Positions 48,120 through 61,895 of a stretch of 64,000 nucleotides of DNA are shown here, piece after piece. The DNA is from Eleginops maclovinus. Lineage: Eukaryota > Chordata > Actinopteri > Perciformes > Eleginopidae. The position numbers were made by a program, and so were the translations under genes. The notes below the pieces were generated by a model, which had not been told where the DNA came from, ran no database searches, and was given only the letters and a program-made list of their open reading frames with translations. Positions within the stretch are counted from its first letter, which is position 1. Every line of letters starts with the position of its first letter. The stretch is from the NCBI RefSeq assembly GCF_036324505.1, contig NC_086363.1, positions 2,232,946 to 2,296,945 of the forward strand. Direction: 5' to 3'.

Positions 48120-50320
48120 CAGGAGCTTCACCACAGGATCAGAAGGTGGAGCACAAACACAGGCGGGAAAGAACTTGTACTTTTCAATTCATTCATGGTT
48201 TATCAGAACTTCTTTTCTGCAGGGTTTACATTCGAGAGTCTAAAGGCAAGGAATGATTGATTCTGCAGGTTTTGGGTCATTTTTCAACAAGAGCAGCTCT
48301 TTCAGGAACTCTGAATCTGTTTCATATCTTCTCCATGTTATTGGAGAACACAGGTAAGAGTTTCCTGCTGATACCTCAACACCTCCACACTCTAAAACGT
48401 GTGTTAGCACTGAACTAAACAGCTCTTTTACTTCCCAACAAACGTCTCATAGGCACGGCAAGGTATCATCAACTTGACACTTTATTTTCTGCAAAGGAGT
48501 TTGAGCAGCGGGGGGGGAAAACGCCTTCCTTATTGTGCATCAAATGAGCATTTTACACATTAGAATAATTGATTCCAATGCAGGTTTCTGCTCCAGTTTC
48601 CCTTATCTGGCACACAAATTGCAAACATACCAGTGAATTTATTCTTGACAGCAGTCGAAAGTAATAATATCAGCTTCATAAAGTCAACTTCTCTCAGGAA
48701 AAGTAGTAAATATCTGCAGCTTTTCTAAAATAATACCAACAATAAAATACTCTCTTTTTTTGTTGACCTCCACTAGAGAATGTAGTTTCAGGTGCGTCAG
48801 ACTTTTTAGTTTCTTCATACCAACAACATGCTACTTACTATCGTTCGCACTTGAGTCAGTAAAATGCAAAGCAGACATCCATAATTATTATTCTGTACTT
48901 GGTGCAGAAATGAAAACAAAAATGTGTGTATTCACAAATCCAAATGAACGGCCGAGGTGCATGTTGTGAGCAACTGAACGCTAAAACCCTCGCGCCTTTT
49001 CTCCTCGTTTTTTAACTTATTTTAGCAAAGTTTTGATCTAGTTTCCAGACATTCCACTGCAGTTTATGTTCATTAGTGTTATTAACGAGAACGTTCAGCA
49101 CGTTCAATTACGTTCTGTAGTTGTTGTGACGTTGTTATCCGAAGCCAACGATCATCACGCGTGTCAGTTTCGGTTCCTCCTAGTTTTAGAGTTTCTTCAC
49201 AACATGCTACTTGTTTTTTTTTCCCCCCACAGTTAAAGAAACCCCCAAAATCTTTTCCAACTTCATCGTTGATTGTACCTTTTTAAAGGAACAGTACACT
49301 CCAAAAAATTGATATGTAATACTCCCCTCCTTAGGCTCTAAATGGACCCAGATTAGGAGACTCCCGAAAAAGTAAAACAGCAACAAATTAAATTCTAAAT
49401 TGTCTGAAAAACTTCTTGTGCATCAGTCAGTGTCTCCTATCGGGGAATCATGGATATCCAAAAATATGTAGTTCTACTAAACTGCTGCTTCATAAAGGAA
49501 GGACTTTTTTGTCCAACTGAGCAATAATAAAGCAAATGTAGTGTTGATTTTCCATGGGCCAACAAATGGATACAAAATACTTGGACAATGATGCACAGGA
49601 AGCTTTTTTCGGTCCTTTTTATCACCTTTTTGCTGCCTTTTTATTCAAATTATATCAAAATTGGTTTGCTCTGACATCCTTTTATTTTCCAGGGTCTTCA
49701 CTCTCCTAAAAACCATTGATTTTACAAAAAAAACACAAAGATCTGAGGCAAAAAGAGCCCAGAGAGGGGAACGATATACATATCTTTTATTGCTTTTGGC
49801 TGAATCTGTTCCTTTAAGCTCAATTTTGCTGCTGAAATTCTTTCTTTGCTCAGTTTTCTTTTATATTATATCAAGAACTTAGGCTTGAGGGGAAATACTT
49901 GAACTTTTGTATTGCACCTCTGGATGTTTCTAAATGAGTTTTTAGGCCTTCTCTTGGTTTTGTCTTTTCTTCACGTTGTTGTTTTTCTGATGAAGGTTTT
50001 GTTGTTTTTTTAAATGAGAGGAGCTGCTGTATTGTGACATGACCTAATTTATTTTTCCAGTGTGTACAAAACAAATTGTTATTGTTTACAGACGCAGCTG
50101 TCTTTCTTTTAGAGGTTGTCATATTAAGTTAAACGAAGGGGTGATATGATAACACCATGATATCGTCGTCAGTCCTTAACTTTGTAATGACTGACGACGA
50201 TATTAAGTTGTAAGTCTTATCTTAAAATCATCAGAATGTACAGCCACTTCTGTCTTGTTATCTTTGAAATGTTTAAATATTAAATGTTTTTGTAATAAAA
50301 ATATATATTGAATACATATT
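48120..50320 (+). other. gtf3c2: gtf3c2 3' UTR with candidate poly(A) signal
   Basis: No coding frame is supported. AATAAA at 50294-50299, followed by A/T-rich DNA, is the best 3' end signal, giving a UTR of about 2.2 kb. A perfect 15-bp hairpin lies about 90 bases upstream of it. Confidence 0.45.
50160..50203. other. Perfect 15-bp inverted repeat, 14-base loop
   Basis: ATATCGTCGTCAGTC at 50160-50174 and its exact reverse complement at 50189-50203. In RNA it would form a stable hairpin near the predicted 3' end of gtf3c2. No known RNA family is recognised. Confidence 0.8.
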
Positions 50321-51062
50321 AAATATCGTTGAAATTTACTTCTCAATGTTTTTCTTAAACTTACTTTTCAGAAGGTCCAAGGTGAGACCATAGCGAAATA
50401 TAAAGGACAAAACGTAACGAAACCCACAAAACAAAAACAGACTAGGGAGAGACAAAAGACCAACGACAAACGGAACCGGAATAATGACAGAAACGTGTCG
50501 AAGCAGATTCACGTTATAATAACCCAGGAGTTGGCAGCTAAAACGAAGGTCACATACGATGCCCATTACCAGGTTCAAACTTGTATTTAGGGTTTATTCT
50601 ATACACACGATTACATTCTATTAATGACTCTTTAAGACCCCCTCCCAAAGAAAGCACATTTTACACTGATTGGATTGCATGGCGCACCTTTGCTAAGATT
50701 CTTGCACATTTTACAACTTTAAGAACCAAATAATTTAAAGGACCGCTAATCAAGGGTTCTGTGAGGTAGGTTTAGCTAAAAATAAATGAAGTGCTGATTT
50801 ACAGACTTCTATTTCTCAATGTAAGTCCATGGGAAAACGTTTTTATGGGCCCAATGGCAGCTTGTGACTGACTTGGAAGTTGTAGTACCACTGTTTGGCC
50901 ACTATGAGTGTTTGATTTAATGTCCGGCGCACTTTTTGGGGGCTCGTTAGGGATACTCAGTTGTTTGTTGGTTAGTAGGCCCTCAAATGTCCCCTTTAAA
51001 GAATCGTTTAATTCAATGCACATTTCCAAAATAACCCAGGCTCTTTGCATCTTCTGCAACCT

Positions 51063-53405
51063 TTTATTTCACTTTACAAAAAAACTCTTGCCACACATAA
51101 AAATGAAATATCAAACCTCACAGACGTGACAAGTATCACCATTACACTTAGACAAATGGGACCGATTGTACAAGAGAGAGAGAGATGTATTTACACATGT
51201 ATACACAAAATCATACACAGAAAATACACAATATTTGACATATTTACAACACAGAGGATAATTGTCACGGACGGCAACAGCACGATACAAAGCATTCTCA
51301 AACAGTAGACTTCCATAGTGAACAAACAGGTTTCTTGAAATGAAATGAACTTTAAAGAAAGACTTTAGTGGAGAAATTCAATATGCATGTATATCAAACC
51401 TCCACAGTTAAAATGCATTGGTCTTTATTTCATTCACTTTGTTTTAACTCAGCTGTTGGGTCCATATATATTCTCATTTTGCATTATTTAAAAGGAACAT
51501 GTATTTAAATATACAGGATCTGCTTAAAAAGTGGTGAAAATATATCCTTTTTAAAGAAGACGTCTGTTTTTCTTTGATTAATCCTCCGCATGGTACATCA
51601 ACATATTCTGATTGGCAGTTGAACGAGAGACGTCTTACTGTACAGGATATTGAATAACAGTTAACAACCATGCACGTTTTTGGGATCTGAATGGGCGTTT
51701 ACAAGTGTACAGGTGTCCTTTCTTTGAGGAGCTGCGAAACTTAACTGGCTTGTTAGCTTTTGTTATGGCTGCAATTATCTTAAAATATGCTACGTCCGAA
51801 GTCTGAATTCATACCGACTTTAACTGGCTGTTTTTTTCATGGTCCCCAGAAATTCTGATGATGTTAACGACAGCTTGACAGTGACCCCTGACTCCACCAT
51901 CAGCTTAATGTGGATGTCATTAAATCTAAAGGGCAGTACGCTATTCACTTAGCCTCATTGCGCTCCCCAGAGGATGAACCCTTTCTGTTTATTACATAAC
52001 ATGTCCTCCCTCCAGTCATTGAGAAGCTAATGCTGAGCTGCAGTGATGCATGTGGGTTAGCTGTGTTGCTTGAAAAGCTAGTTGCTGGAGCCTGAAAAGC
52101 ATTGTTGGCATAATTGGAAAGCCTTAAAGGGGGTTCAGCAATAAAAGGGGTTTGAATGAGAAATTTCGGTTAAGGATTTGTATGAGAAAGTTTAGTGACA
52201 GGAAATCGAGGTTTGTTAAGTTAGAGCAAGAAAAGTGCACTAAGTAGAGTACAGATCTATGAGAATAGACCCCCCCTCTATCTGTTACCTTTGGAGCTTT
52301 GTATTTTAACATTTTGAGCACTTATAGAGGCATATTTAAGACTTATTTTACTCCTGTTGCCTTTTAGGGGCTTTTATTTTGAAAATCGTGAGCGCTCATT
52401 AAAGCTTATTTAAACCCCTGTACCTTTCAGAGCTTTTATTTTGAAAATGTTGTGCACTTACGAAGGCTTTATTAAGCTCGTGGTTCCGTTGGGGATTTTA
52501 TTTTGAACCTTTTGACTGTTCATTGTAGCTTATTTAAGCTCCTGTAGCTTTTGGAGCTTTTATTTTGAAAATCGTGAGTGCTCATTAAAGCTTGTTTAAG
52601 CTCCTGGTGCCTTTAGGGGCTTTTATTTTGAAAACCCAGACACTTATCAAACAGTGCCCTCTATACATTGATTAAAAAAGATGCAACACAACAAAATTAT
52701 CTAACAAACTACCACCAAATAAAGCCCTTAATGAGTTAATCGCGAAGGCTGTTGGTGTTTTAAGAAACAATCAATGCTCAAACAGAGTACAGTACAGTAG
52801 AGATATTGGTCAAGTCAACATTGAGCTGATTATTAGATATAATACAGACATCTGTAGCCAGCAGTGTGATGTTTAAAGGGAGAAGCAGGACAGTGTAGTC
52901 AGTTTACTGTCGGTGTTAAGACCAGAGTGAGGATCCAGGCTAGAGCTGAAGGTGAAATGGTGATGATGATGATGATGATGATGATGATTTGCATACAGTT
53001 TCATAACGGACATCTAATTGTTTGCGGTTAAGAAATCTATTTCAGGCATGGTTTGAAATTATGAGTCATGTTTTAACGAAGCCTTTTTGTAAAATACTTC
53101 AGAATATTGATAGGAATGTAACTGGAGAGTTTGGACGATGTAAGTGCTACTGAAGTAAGGAGTATGAGCAAACGGCCTAAAAAATATATGCATTCTTAAT
53201 TCCATTTGTTTGCGAGACACTCCAGGAGTAGTGTGTAAATGTAGTTTTGTGGCATTGCGTGTGTAAAAAATGCAAATGACGCCATAATTTGGAAGCAAAA
53301 TAGCCTGAACTCCTAAGAAAACATCCTGCAGTGTCTCGAGTTAATGGATGAATGTGTTTGCTGTTAGAGGCTGAGGCGGTTGCATGTTCCTGGGGGAGGG
53401 TGGGG
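51063..53405 (-). other. slc30a3: Probable 3' UTR of the zinc transporter gene
   Basis: Non-coding DNA downstream of the stop at 53406 on the minus strand. TTTATT at 51063-51068 reads AATAAA on the minus strand and is a candidate poly(A) signal. That leaves about 760 bases between it and the gtf3c2 signal, so the two genes converge tail to tail. The stretch also contains a 62-bp tandem repeat and a (GAT)n run at 52962-52988. Confidence 0.4.
52313..52634. repeat. 62-bp tandem repeat, about 5 diverged copies
   Basis: GCTTTTATTTTGAAAA recurs at about 52370, 52432, 52494, 52556 and 52618, with intervening CTCATTAAAGCTTATTTAAG-like sequence. A lone inverted relative is at about 54484-54530 (TTTTCAAAATAAAAGCCCCT). 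Confidence 0.85.
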
Positions 53406-56400
53406 TCAGTCTTGGGGGTCCTGGCAGTGGCAGCAGTGGTTCATGTCCTCGGAGTGGAGCTCCACCTGGATGGTGATGCTGTGGAAACCAAACTTAGTGT
53501 TCAGCAGCTCGGTGGCTTCCTGCAGCACGGACTGAGTATCAGCACCCTCCTCTGACCGGGGGGGGGGGGGAGAGGAAAACACAGTGAGTCTGATTTACTA
53601 CGGTTCTCATATTTCTGTGTTTCTTTACTTGCATTTTAAAGTGAAATTAGAAACTCCTGCAGTAAAAAGTTACCTGAAATAGTGCAATTATAATCAGCAA
53701 AGTGTGGTGTCCAAGTTGTTCTACTATAATTTATTATCCCATTAGAGTATTCGTACGTGCATTAATAACGAAAAAGGCAGCTTTTTAAGGTGGTGAACTA
53801 ATTTGCTGATTATTTTCTCCATCAATCTGTGATTTATTAGTTTGTAGAAATTCTGAAAAATTGGGGAAATTAAGTCAAAGTTAATTTACCAAAAATGGCA
53901 ACTTCAAAATTCTTCACAAAATTAAAAATTAAATTCTTAAAATGACAAATAAAGAGTTACGAAATGCACTTTTTAGCTCTACTTGTAGAAACTGTTTAAT
54001 TAAGACCAACCATAATGTTTTCAAGTAACTATTGCTGTCCGATAAATGCTGGAAAATGTGGTTATACTCCATTTAACATTTGAAAGCATGAGCCTCCATT
54101 CAGTCAAAGGGGCTCTAATGCATGCTACCTTATAGCATAAAGACACACATTTGCTTCACAACAAACCTATCTAATTAGACCCTCAATTGCCTCAATGGTT
54201 TTCTGTCTCAGTGTGTCATAGATTAGTGTGTGAGGTTACCTATGGCCAGGTGAACGGAGACCAGAGCCTGGCCCAGAGTCAGAGCCCAGAGGTGCAGGGA
54301 GTGCATCGACTTCACCGCCTTCACCGACAGCAGCACCTCCTTCACTGAGTTAAACTCGATGCCTTTAGGAGAGCCTGGGAAACAGCAGGGCACACATTAA
54401 TACACCATAAATCCCATAATGCTCCTAAAGTATGATCCTCAGACATAGCCAGACTGGTGCATGGCACAGTTTTATAAGTGGATTTTCAAAATAAAAGCCC
54501 CTAAAGGAAAGGGAGCTTAACTAAACCTTCACTAGGCGGTGGACAAAGTGAAAAACAAATGGAAGGATATATCTACTTTACAATACGGACCTGAAATACC
54601 TTTTATTGTACAGATATGGGACTTAAATCTGTCTGAAACGCTATGTCTGTTCATTATACAAGATTAATGATTGCTCTCTATTCCATAATGTTGCTCATTC
54701 ACACCACAGGCCGTTTCTATCCTTACTACACGCTGCTAAGATGCCTCGGGGGGAGGATGCTTTTCTGAGGGTCATCTTGGGGAAGTTCAGTGAAGTAAAA
54801 AGAGAATTTAAAATATATATTTAGGCGTCCCCAGGATATGACCATCTGTGTCTGATATTTGTTATGCAGAAAACTGAAAGTGTCACTGAAGTCATCCGCA
54901 CTTTTGAGCTTAATGTTGGTGGCATGTGTGTGTCTTCTTAGGTGAGCCCTGCTTGCCTACATTTGATAAAAAGCCAGACATGAATGCACGGTACATGTGA
55001 GGTTAACTTTGTCGGATCAGGTTGAAACTGGACAGTTTGATCTTGTCTGCAGGCGAGAAAACATCAAGCTTATGAGACATCGGAAAGGCTTAATTCGACA
55101 TCTTTGATGAATGTGGGGGCTAGCCTAGCTTAGCATAAAGACTTAGCTCGCCTTTCTCTGTCAAAAGCCACTGATCAGCACCTGAGAACCTCACTTACTC
55201 GCATGTTATATCTTCTTCAACCCTTATTAACATGTGTGTTTGTTAAGTAGTTTATACTCTGGACCACTTCCTGGTTGGGCGGAGTGACTTCCTGTGATTT
55301 TGCCATGCATTCTGCTTAGTGTTTGTGGAGATAAAAGACATATTGGGTTAATTATCAAGCTTTAGCAGACTGGTAGAAGGTGGATTTTTTTGTACTACCA
55401 CTTGACTTGTTAACTTGATCCAATCTCACCATAAACTTTTTAAAAAGATAAGCAAACAAGGAAACATTTCCCACAGATAATCTCGATCTCCCGGTGAGGT
55501 ACCTTCCATGAGTATCCTGAAGACGTCCCTGAGGATGGTGATAGTGGTGAAGAGGACGAAGATGGAGAACAGGAACGTGCAGATGGGGTCTGCGACTTTA
55601 TACTCGGGCTGAAAGAGAAACCAGACGAGGTGATGTGGACTTTAAAGGGCTGTGAGGAGAGGGACATCAGATGGTGTTTTCCAAACGCAGCAGCTAGTGA
55701 AGAGCTCCGGGGCAGAAAGCAGAGGGAACATCTTGCATGATGACGGAAATACATAACCCTTTCAAAATACACAAGGAATCACTTGGGAATGACGCTTCTT
55801 GGAATAACTGCTTAAAGTGAAGTAAGGTTTTTGGAATTCTGTATTTTATTATGCGTTATACAGAGAATACTCAGGTTGAAATACCCAAAATGATATCTCG
55901 ATCCTAAAAAATGTAAAAGGAATTCAATTTCTTCCATGAATTCTGTTGAAACAACAACCTCTTAATGCATCCTAAAGTAAAGTGTCGTATCGTATGTTAT
56001 TGTATCGTATTGTTCACATGTCTCCTATTCTATCCAATCCAAATATATCGTATCCTATGAACCATATGGTATCACCCCCTAACGTATTGTACCGTATTAA
56101 AGTGGCACCATCTTCACTCTAACATCTCGGCCTCACCCGAACTCGACTGATCTATATCTGACCCGAAAGTAGATGATGGTGGCGGCCACCATGACGCCGA
56201 CGCTCTGCAGCAGGTCTCCCACCACGTGGATGAAGGCGGCGCGGACGCTGGTGTTGCTGTGGCCCCCGAGCATCGCGTGGGAGTGTCCGTGAGCGACGGG
56301 GCTCCGGCCCCCCTCGTCTATCTGCTGGTAGCCGCTGCCGTGGCTGTGGAAGGTGGTGGAGTGGTGCAGGATGTACGCCATGCTGCAGAGAGAAAGAGGT

Positions 56401-59018
56401 ACTTTAGTTGAAGGTTTTTCCTGAGGAGATTAGGATTAAGAAAGATGCAGTTTGAAGTTGGAATAAAAGTAGTTGTCAAGTTTTATCCTAAAGCTTTTAA
56501 AAGGGATTTTTTGCCTTTAGTTATAGAAACTTAATGCACAACACCCATTACGCGGAGCCTCGCTCACATTATGTTGACGATGACGGCGCACCCGGAGGTC
56601 ACCAACATGACGCGGCCATCAATCTCATAGTCGTTGCGTACGATTCTCTCGATGGCTAAGTACACCAGAGCCCCCGTCACGATCCAGATGGAAATCACTG
56701 AGATGAACGCCCCGAGGATCTCTGAGGAGGAGAGAGAGGAATCGTAATCACTTCAAACACACTTCATCCCAGGAGGAATCACACACCTCTATCTGAACAC
56801 CGCTGCGGGGTATGAAGTTAAATAACAGACACAATCCCTCAGAGGAAGCGCTTCAACATCCAACTAAAAACAGCAATTAATGCAGTTTATTTTTAGTGAT
56901 ACGGTTCATTTTAAGAGTTACTAATCAGTGAAAATGTACTTAAAAGGGCCATTAAGTTCACAAAGGTGCCTTTAGTTATTCCAGTTAGATTTTGTCCTCA
57001 GGCTCTTTCTCTTTGTGCATGACAGAAAACCTTGCTCATCTCACTTCATATAGTCTGTGCCCAAGTCTAATTAGGCTGCAAGTGTTTTGTGGAGATATTT
57101 AAGTGTTATAATGCAATGAAGCAGGGCCTTTGGACAAGTTAAATATTAAATGTAGGGCTCCCTTTTATGCTTTATTTTATGGTCTTGCTAGATTATTAGA
57201 GGATGACTCTCAATTACTATAAAAAAGGTTCTAAAAAAGAATGCACGTCTCCAACTGAAAACGTGATATGTAATGCAGTTTGAACAAGCTGATAAATAAA
57301 CAGATTCAAGATTGTAACCCAGGCCCACCCCTTCTCATTCAGTCTCTCTCACTCTTGCACAGCATTAAATAAACGTCTCAAATGATCCATCCATCCTTCC
57401 ATTCATCTCTGGGGTCTGGTCTCCGGTCCTGACCTGATCTGTGCCACCCATAGTTCATGGTTTTGGTGGGGGGTCTGCAGGAGATCCACAGGGAGAACAG
57501 GCTCACCATCATGCTGCCAAAGTCTGTGAGGAGGTGGGCCGCGTCCGTCATGATGGCCAGGCTGTGGGCCAGATAGCCTCCTGCAGGAAACAACTTATTA
57601 CCACTATGAATTACAACTGTTGGAACGTCACTAAGTACATTTAGTATCATACTTAAGGGAAATGTTGGGGTTGTGGTACTTTATTTGGATGTTTCCTTTA
57701 ATGCTGCCTCACTAATACTGCAGGACTGAAGTCAGGAGTCCCATCTCTCTCTGAACAGCTTAAAACCTTTTTAAATGTATGTCTATAAAAGGGTGGTTTA
57801 AATACATCGGCGGATTGCTCAGATGTTTTACGATGTAATAAAATAATATCACATCTCTGTTACCTGAGGCATTGAAGGTGTAATAAGTGATAACATAACG
57901 TGCTTTGTAGCTGCATTAAATTACAGGTTAATACTCCTTTAAACAGCTCTCACACTGTAGGTGTTATTAAAGGTTGTGTTCACAGTTCAGGACACACTCC
58001 CTGTCAGCAAGTTTTTTAAGAGTTGACTTGTTATAAAGTGTGTGTATGTGGGGATTGTTGTACGGTTTACTTAACCTGTCAAAGAAAGTTGATACAGGAG
58101 ATTAACTTTGACATATTTCTTACCAGTAACGTCATTGCCTCCCAAGCAAAGATTCAGCTGTGTTTATTTTAGTTTGCAGATGTAAAGAGAGAGAGGAGCT
58201 TGTTGCAGTTTCAAAAACGATGCATATATGAAAACACAAATGTGCCAAAACACATGCAAAGGAAGAATCATGCACAGCGTTTACTAGAAGCGATGCATAA
58301 ACTAAACACTGAAGAAGTTCAAAACACAACGGAAACCAGGGGACACTCAAAAGTGACGCACACAGCTGGGACCGGAGCGCTTGGTGACGTCAGGATCATA
58401 AAGCTGGACAACTGTCTCTGTTGGCAGAGTGAGTCTGTCTCAGAACTGGAAGTGTTTGTCAGTATATCTGAAGGTTAGCTACGTTAGCAGGCTAGCTTTC
58501 AGCAGATCTGCAGTGACCTCAGAGGGAGTCGTGTGATCACAGTGTTTACAAAAGCCGATTAAACATTGTTCCAAGAACAGAGAGACAGTTGGACAGCTTC
58601 ATAATCACTGAACGTCACACAGCGCTCAGGTCCCAGCTGTGTGCGTCACTTCTTACTGTCCCCTGGTTTCTGTTTCTCAATGCTGTTGCAAACTGCTTGG
58701 ATATTTTTAATAAATTAAAGTATTAATGTTGAAGTGCAGAAAAACTATTTGACTTTGAATCATCTACATTTTCAGTTTTCAGCTAACCCTTTTTTTTAAA
58801 GGTTTGATCTACTTCACCTATGACCTCTCCGATCATGAAGACGAGGCAGACGGCTGAAGCGATGTAGAGCTTCTTCTTGGCCAGCAGCCTGTCCCCGCTC
58901 TCCTCACACGCCAGCGCCTTGTTTCCGTGGCAGTGAGCCCCCACGGGTCTCTTCAGCTCGATGGCCCCCGGCATGCCTCCGTTCTTGAATGGGAAGTCTG
59001 GGTACTGCTCTTTGGAGT
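53406..59018 (-). CDS. slc30a3: SLC30 family zinc transporter, ZnT3-like (5' exon missing)
   Basis: Minus-strand coding exons: 59018-58818, 57580-57434, 56721-56568, 56382-56163, 55608-55503, 54374-54240 and 53551-53406, giving 368 residues from exon 2 on, all phases consistent. Six membrane segments follow the SLC30 order: [78 protein letters not shown]; and the hydrophobic stretch in the exon 55608-55503. HLLTD and HVVGD supply the two HxxxD zinc sites, and a His-rich loop lies between membrane segments four and five. The cytoplasmic end carries [12 protein letters not shown] and closes CCHCQDPQD. These proteins exchange zinc for protons into vesicles. ZnT3 is preferred over ZnT2/ZnT8 because GTF3C2 and SLC30A3 are also close neighbours in human; sequence alone does not settle it. 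The first coding exon was not found. Confidence 0.85.
57581..58817 (-). other. Intron of the zinc transporter gene
   Basis: Non-coding A/T-rich sequence between exons at 58818 and 57580; nothing repetitive is recognised with confidence. Other introns of the gene (53552-54239, 54375-55502, 55609-56162, 56383-56567, 56722-57433) are similarly plain. Confidence 0.5.
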
Positions 59019-61219
59019 CTGAAAAGGAGCTGCTGGGAGGAGAAAGGTATATGATAATGAAGATGGTCAATCGTTTCCATTAAACCTGTTTTAAAAGCTC
59101 CCCAAAGGTTCAGAATCAAGACTATTGCAACTCAATTTTCCACAAGATAATGGAGACTTACGCCAAAACGCTTTTGTGATGGCACCAAATGTTATTAATG
59201 GCATAACTGTGGAGACAATATACTATACACTAGGTACTTGGGGGAATTACTTTTGATGACAAACTGACTCTATCTGCTTTGGGGTCGGATCGCTCATCAA
59301 AAGGTTTCATCTGTTATTGAATCAACTTGAACTTTTGCAGTGATTTGTTTGTTTGGTCAACAAGACACATTGCCAGAGGACTATTTGCACTCACTTTCAA
59401 GAGGCGCTATTGAGGGGGTTTCCCTTTCCTGTAGTGTGTTATAGGCTTTTGTGCATGTAAATGGTCTGCAAAGGCTAAAATCCCCGTGTTCCCTCCAGAA
59501 AGAGGTTTCTCCCCCTGTTACAATATGTATAGGGCATTGAGTAAATAGATTTTTTGGAGTAATTGTGGCTGCAGAGCACAGTTTTGTTTGGGAGAGCTCC
59601 ACTTAGTGGAAACAGATTTCCTCCTGACAAAGTGCATCACAATCAATGTTCACTAAATTGGAAGAATGGCGAGACGAGTCATCCAGTAAATGGGAAGCAG
59701 GTGAAATCGATGAAAGGTGACATGAGGAGGAGTATGTGCAGGAAAAATCACCCCTTAGCATATCTGGTGATTTGCATTTAGACATCAAGGTTAATACGGA
59801 GCAGAAAGGTGCATTTTTAGACATGAAGGTCACATTCAGCTGTTGTTCCTACATTATTCTTCGCTATATTTTAGTGTCACTTCTCAAACAAAGTAAGCCC
59901 AAGTTAAGCCAAATTTTACCCGCCATGGCTGGCTACCTTTGACCTTAATCAATAAAATGCTTACTGCACATTTCATAGCCATTATATAAAACATTTTCAA
60001 CGCTGACAAATAAAGTGTAAAACCAGTGGAACATTCTGCAGACAGTATTGGCTCTGTGAGGCTGCACTTACTGTAGGCACACTGCTGCTTTGAGCTAAAT
60101 GCTAACGTTAGCATGCTAACAGGGTAAGAATCAATCAATGCTAACATGCTAACTTGATCTTGATCTGATGATGGTGCTAAATGAGAATTCAGGGTATCGC
60201 CAAAGTTGTTATACATTCTTACGTCATCCTAAGAGAGGTGTGCATATCCATATAAGAGTTTCATAGCAGTCCATCCTGTAGCTGTTGGAACTTTTAACTC
60301 AAAAGCCAAGAAATGTCTACCTCAGGTTGGCACAGAAGAAAACCTCAGTGGATCCCCAAAATCAGAGGGATACATTGTGATGTCACTATGTCTGTGAGTA
60401 CAAAATATAATAGTAATCCACCCTATAGCTGTTTAGATATTTAAGTCTCCAACAAGATCTCTGCTAAGTTATCTCTGCTATGGATGCAAGCATCGTAGCA
60501 GACTCATTTCAGTGCACAAAGAATTGATTGCGTCTCACAGCTGCTTAAAGAGAGCCCCCTAATGCTATTACAGAGCTAACACAGCCATAAGGTTGTGCAG
60601 CTGATTGCGATCAATGTGGCAAATGGTGCATATGCACCAAGAACATAGCATCTTCACAAAACAAGGTAAAGTTTGTGATCGAGGAGATGCAGAGGCATTT
60701 CACTGCAGCTAAGTGTGGCTATTAGCGCTTATCTTTATGAACTTGCCTGGTTTTGCAATGAGGCTCATTTGCATAGAAAGAGGGGGCAATTTTACACCAA
60801 ATGTATGCATATTACCTCATTTAAATACTGCAAATTGCACAGCAGTGCCATGATGCTATTTGCTTGGTGGCGCAGTTAGTAGTGCATGTCGCTCTATGAT
60901 CAAGCTTTGAGAATCACACACTTTCTTTATGTCTCATTTCTGCAGGGTTAACAGAAGCCATTCTTCAGATTTCCCTCACAGTTTCCTGCTCTCTGATATT
61001 TCACTTCTACTTCTACTACTACTACTACTACTACTGTGCATATTTGTTTATTTCACCCTTTAATGTTAGTGATCAATTATTGTGTAAAGATCTCAAACAG
61101 GATCCCATCTGGTTACAGTATATAGTGTTTATCCTGGGATTACACATGTACACACAATTCACCTCTAAAAACACAGAGCTGGATTTTAATCACGAGAACC
61201 AAACAAAATGCTGACTTCT

Positions 61220-61320
<101 letters not shown>

Positions 61321-61534
61321 GTTGTGTGCAGTGAGGGGATCTGCGATGATGTGGCTAATGAGGTGGAAAAAATCTAATTTGGGCTCACTTGAGATAACCG
61401 TGCACACACACACACACTTTATGTCACACTCTTCACACAGGATATTGCCAGTGTTTCATGACTATAGCCTTTATCTCTCACACACACACACACACAGACA
61501 CACACAGACACACACACACAGACACACACACACA

Positions 61535-61613
<79 letters not shown>

Positions 61614-61689
61614 CGATTTGAGGGGATTTCCATGCTGAAAAGAATCAGCCAAGTATAAAAACAGATTCTGTTCAATTACACCTCTGGGA

Positions 61690-61895
61690 ACCATCTCTAA
61701 GCAGTTGACCAATCACAACAGAGCCGACCAGCTAACCAATCAGAGCAGACTGGGCTCTGGTTTCAGACAGAGGGTGAAAAGAGGTGTTGCCGCACAGGGA
61801 GGAGGAGAAACATAAAGAGCTTTTTGAACATTAAAGCATGGAGACATGTAGAGACATTAAATACAAACATGAACCTGAAATGAAGCAGAATAGGG
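61690..61895 (+). repeat. Dispersed non-autonomous repeat, copy 4
   Basis: Contains TCTAAGCAGTTGACCAATCA, AACCAATCAGAGCAGACTGG and AAACATAAAGAGCTTTTTGA in the same order as the copies at 35795 and 42170, with its left part missing. Confidence 0.7.

Noticed and set aside
60870..60960. Possible SINE head (TGGCGCAGTTAGTAGTGCAT)
   Set aside because: Only an A-box-like stretch is visible; the B-box is not convincing.
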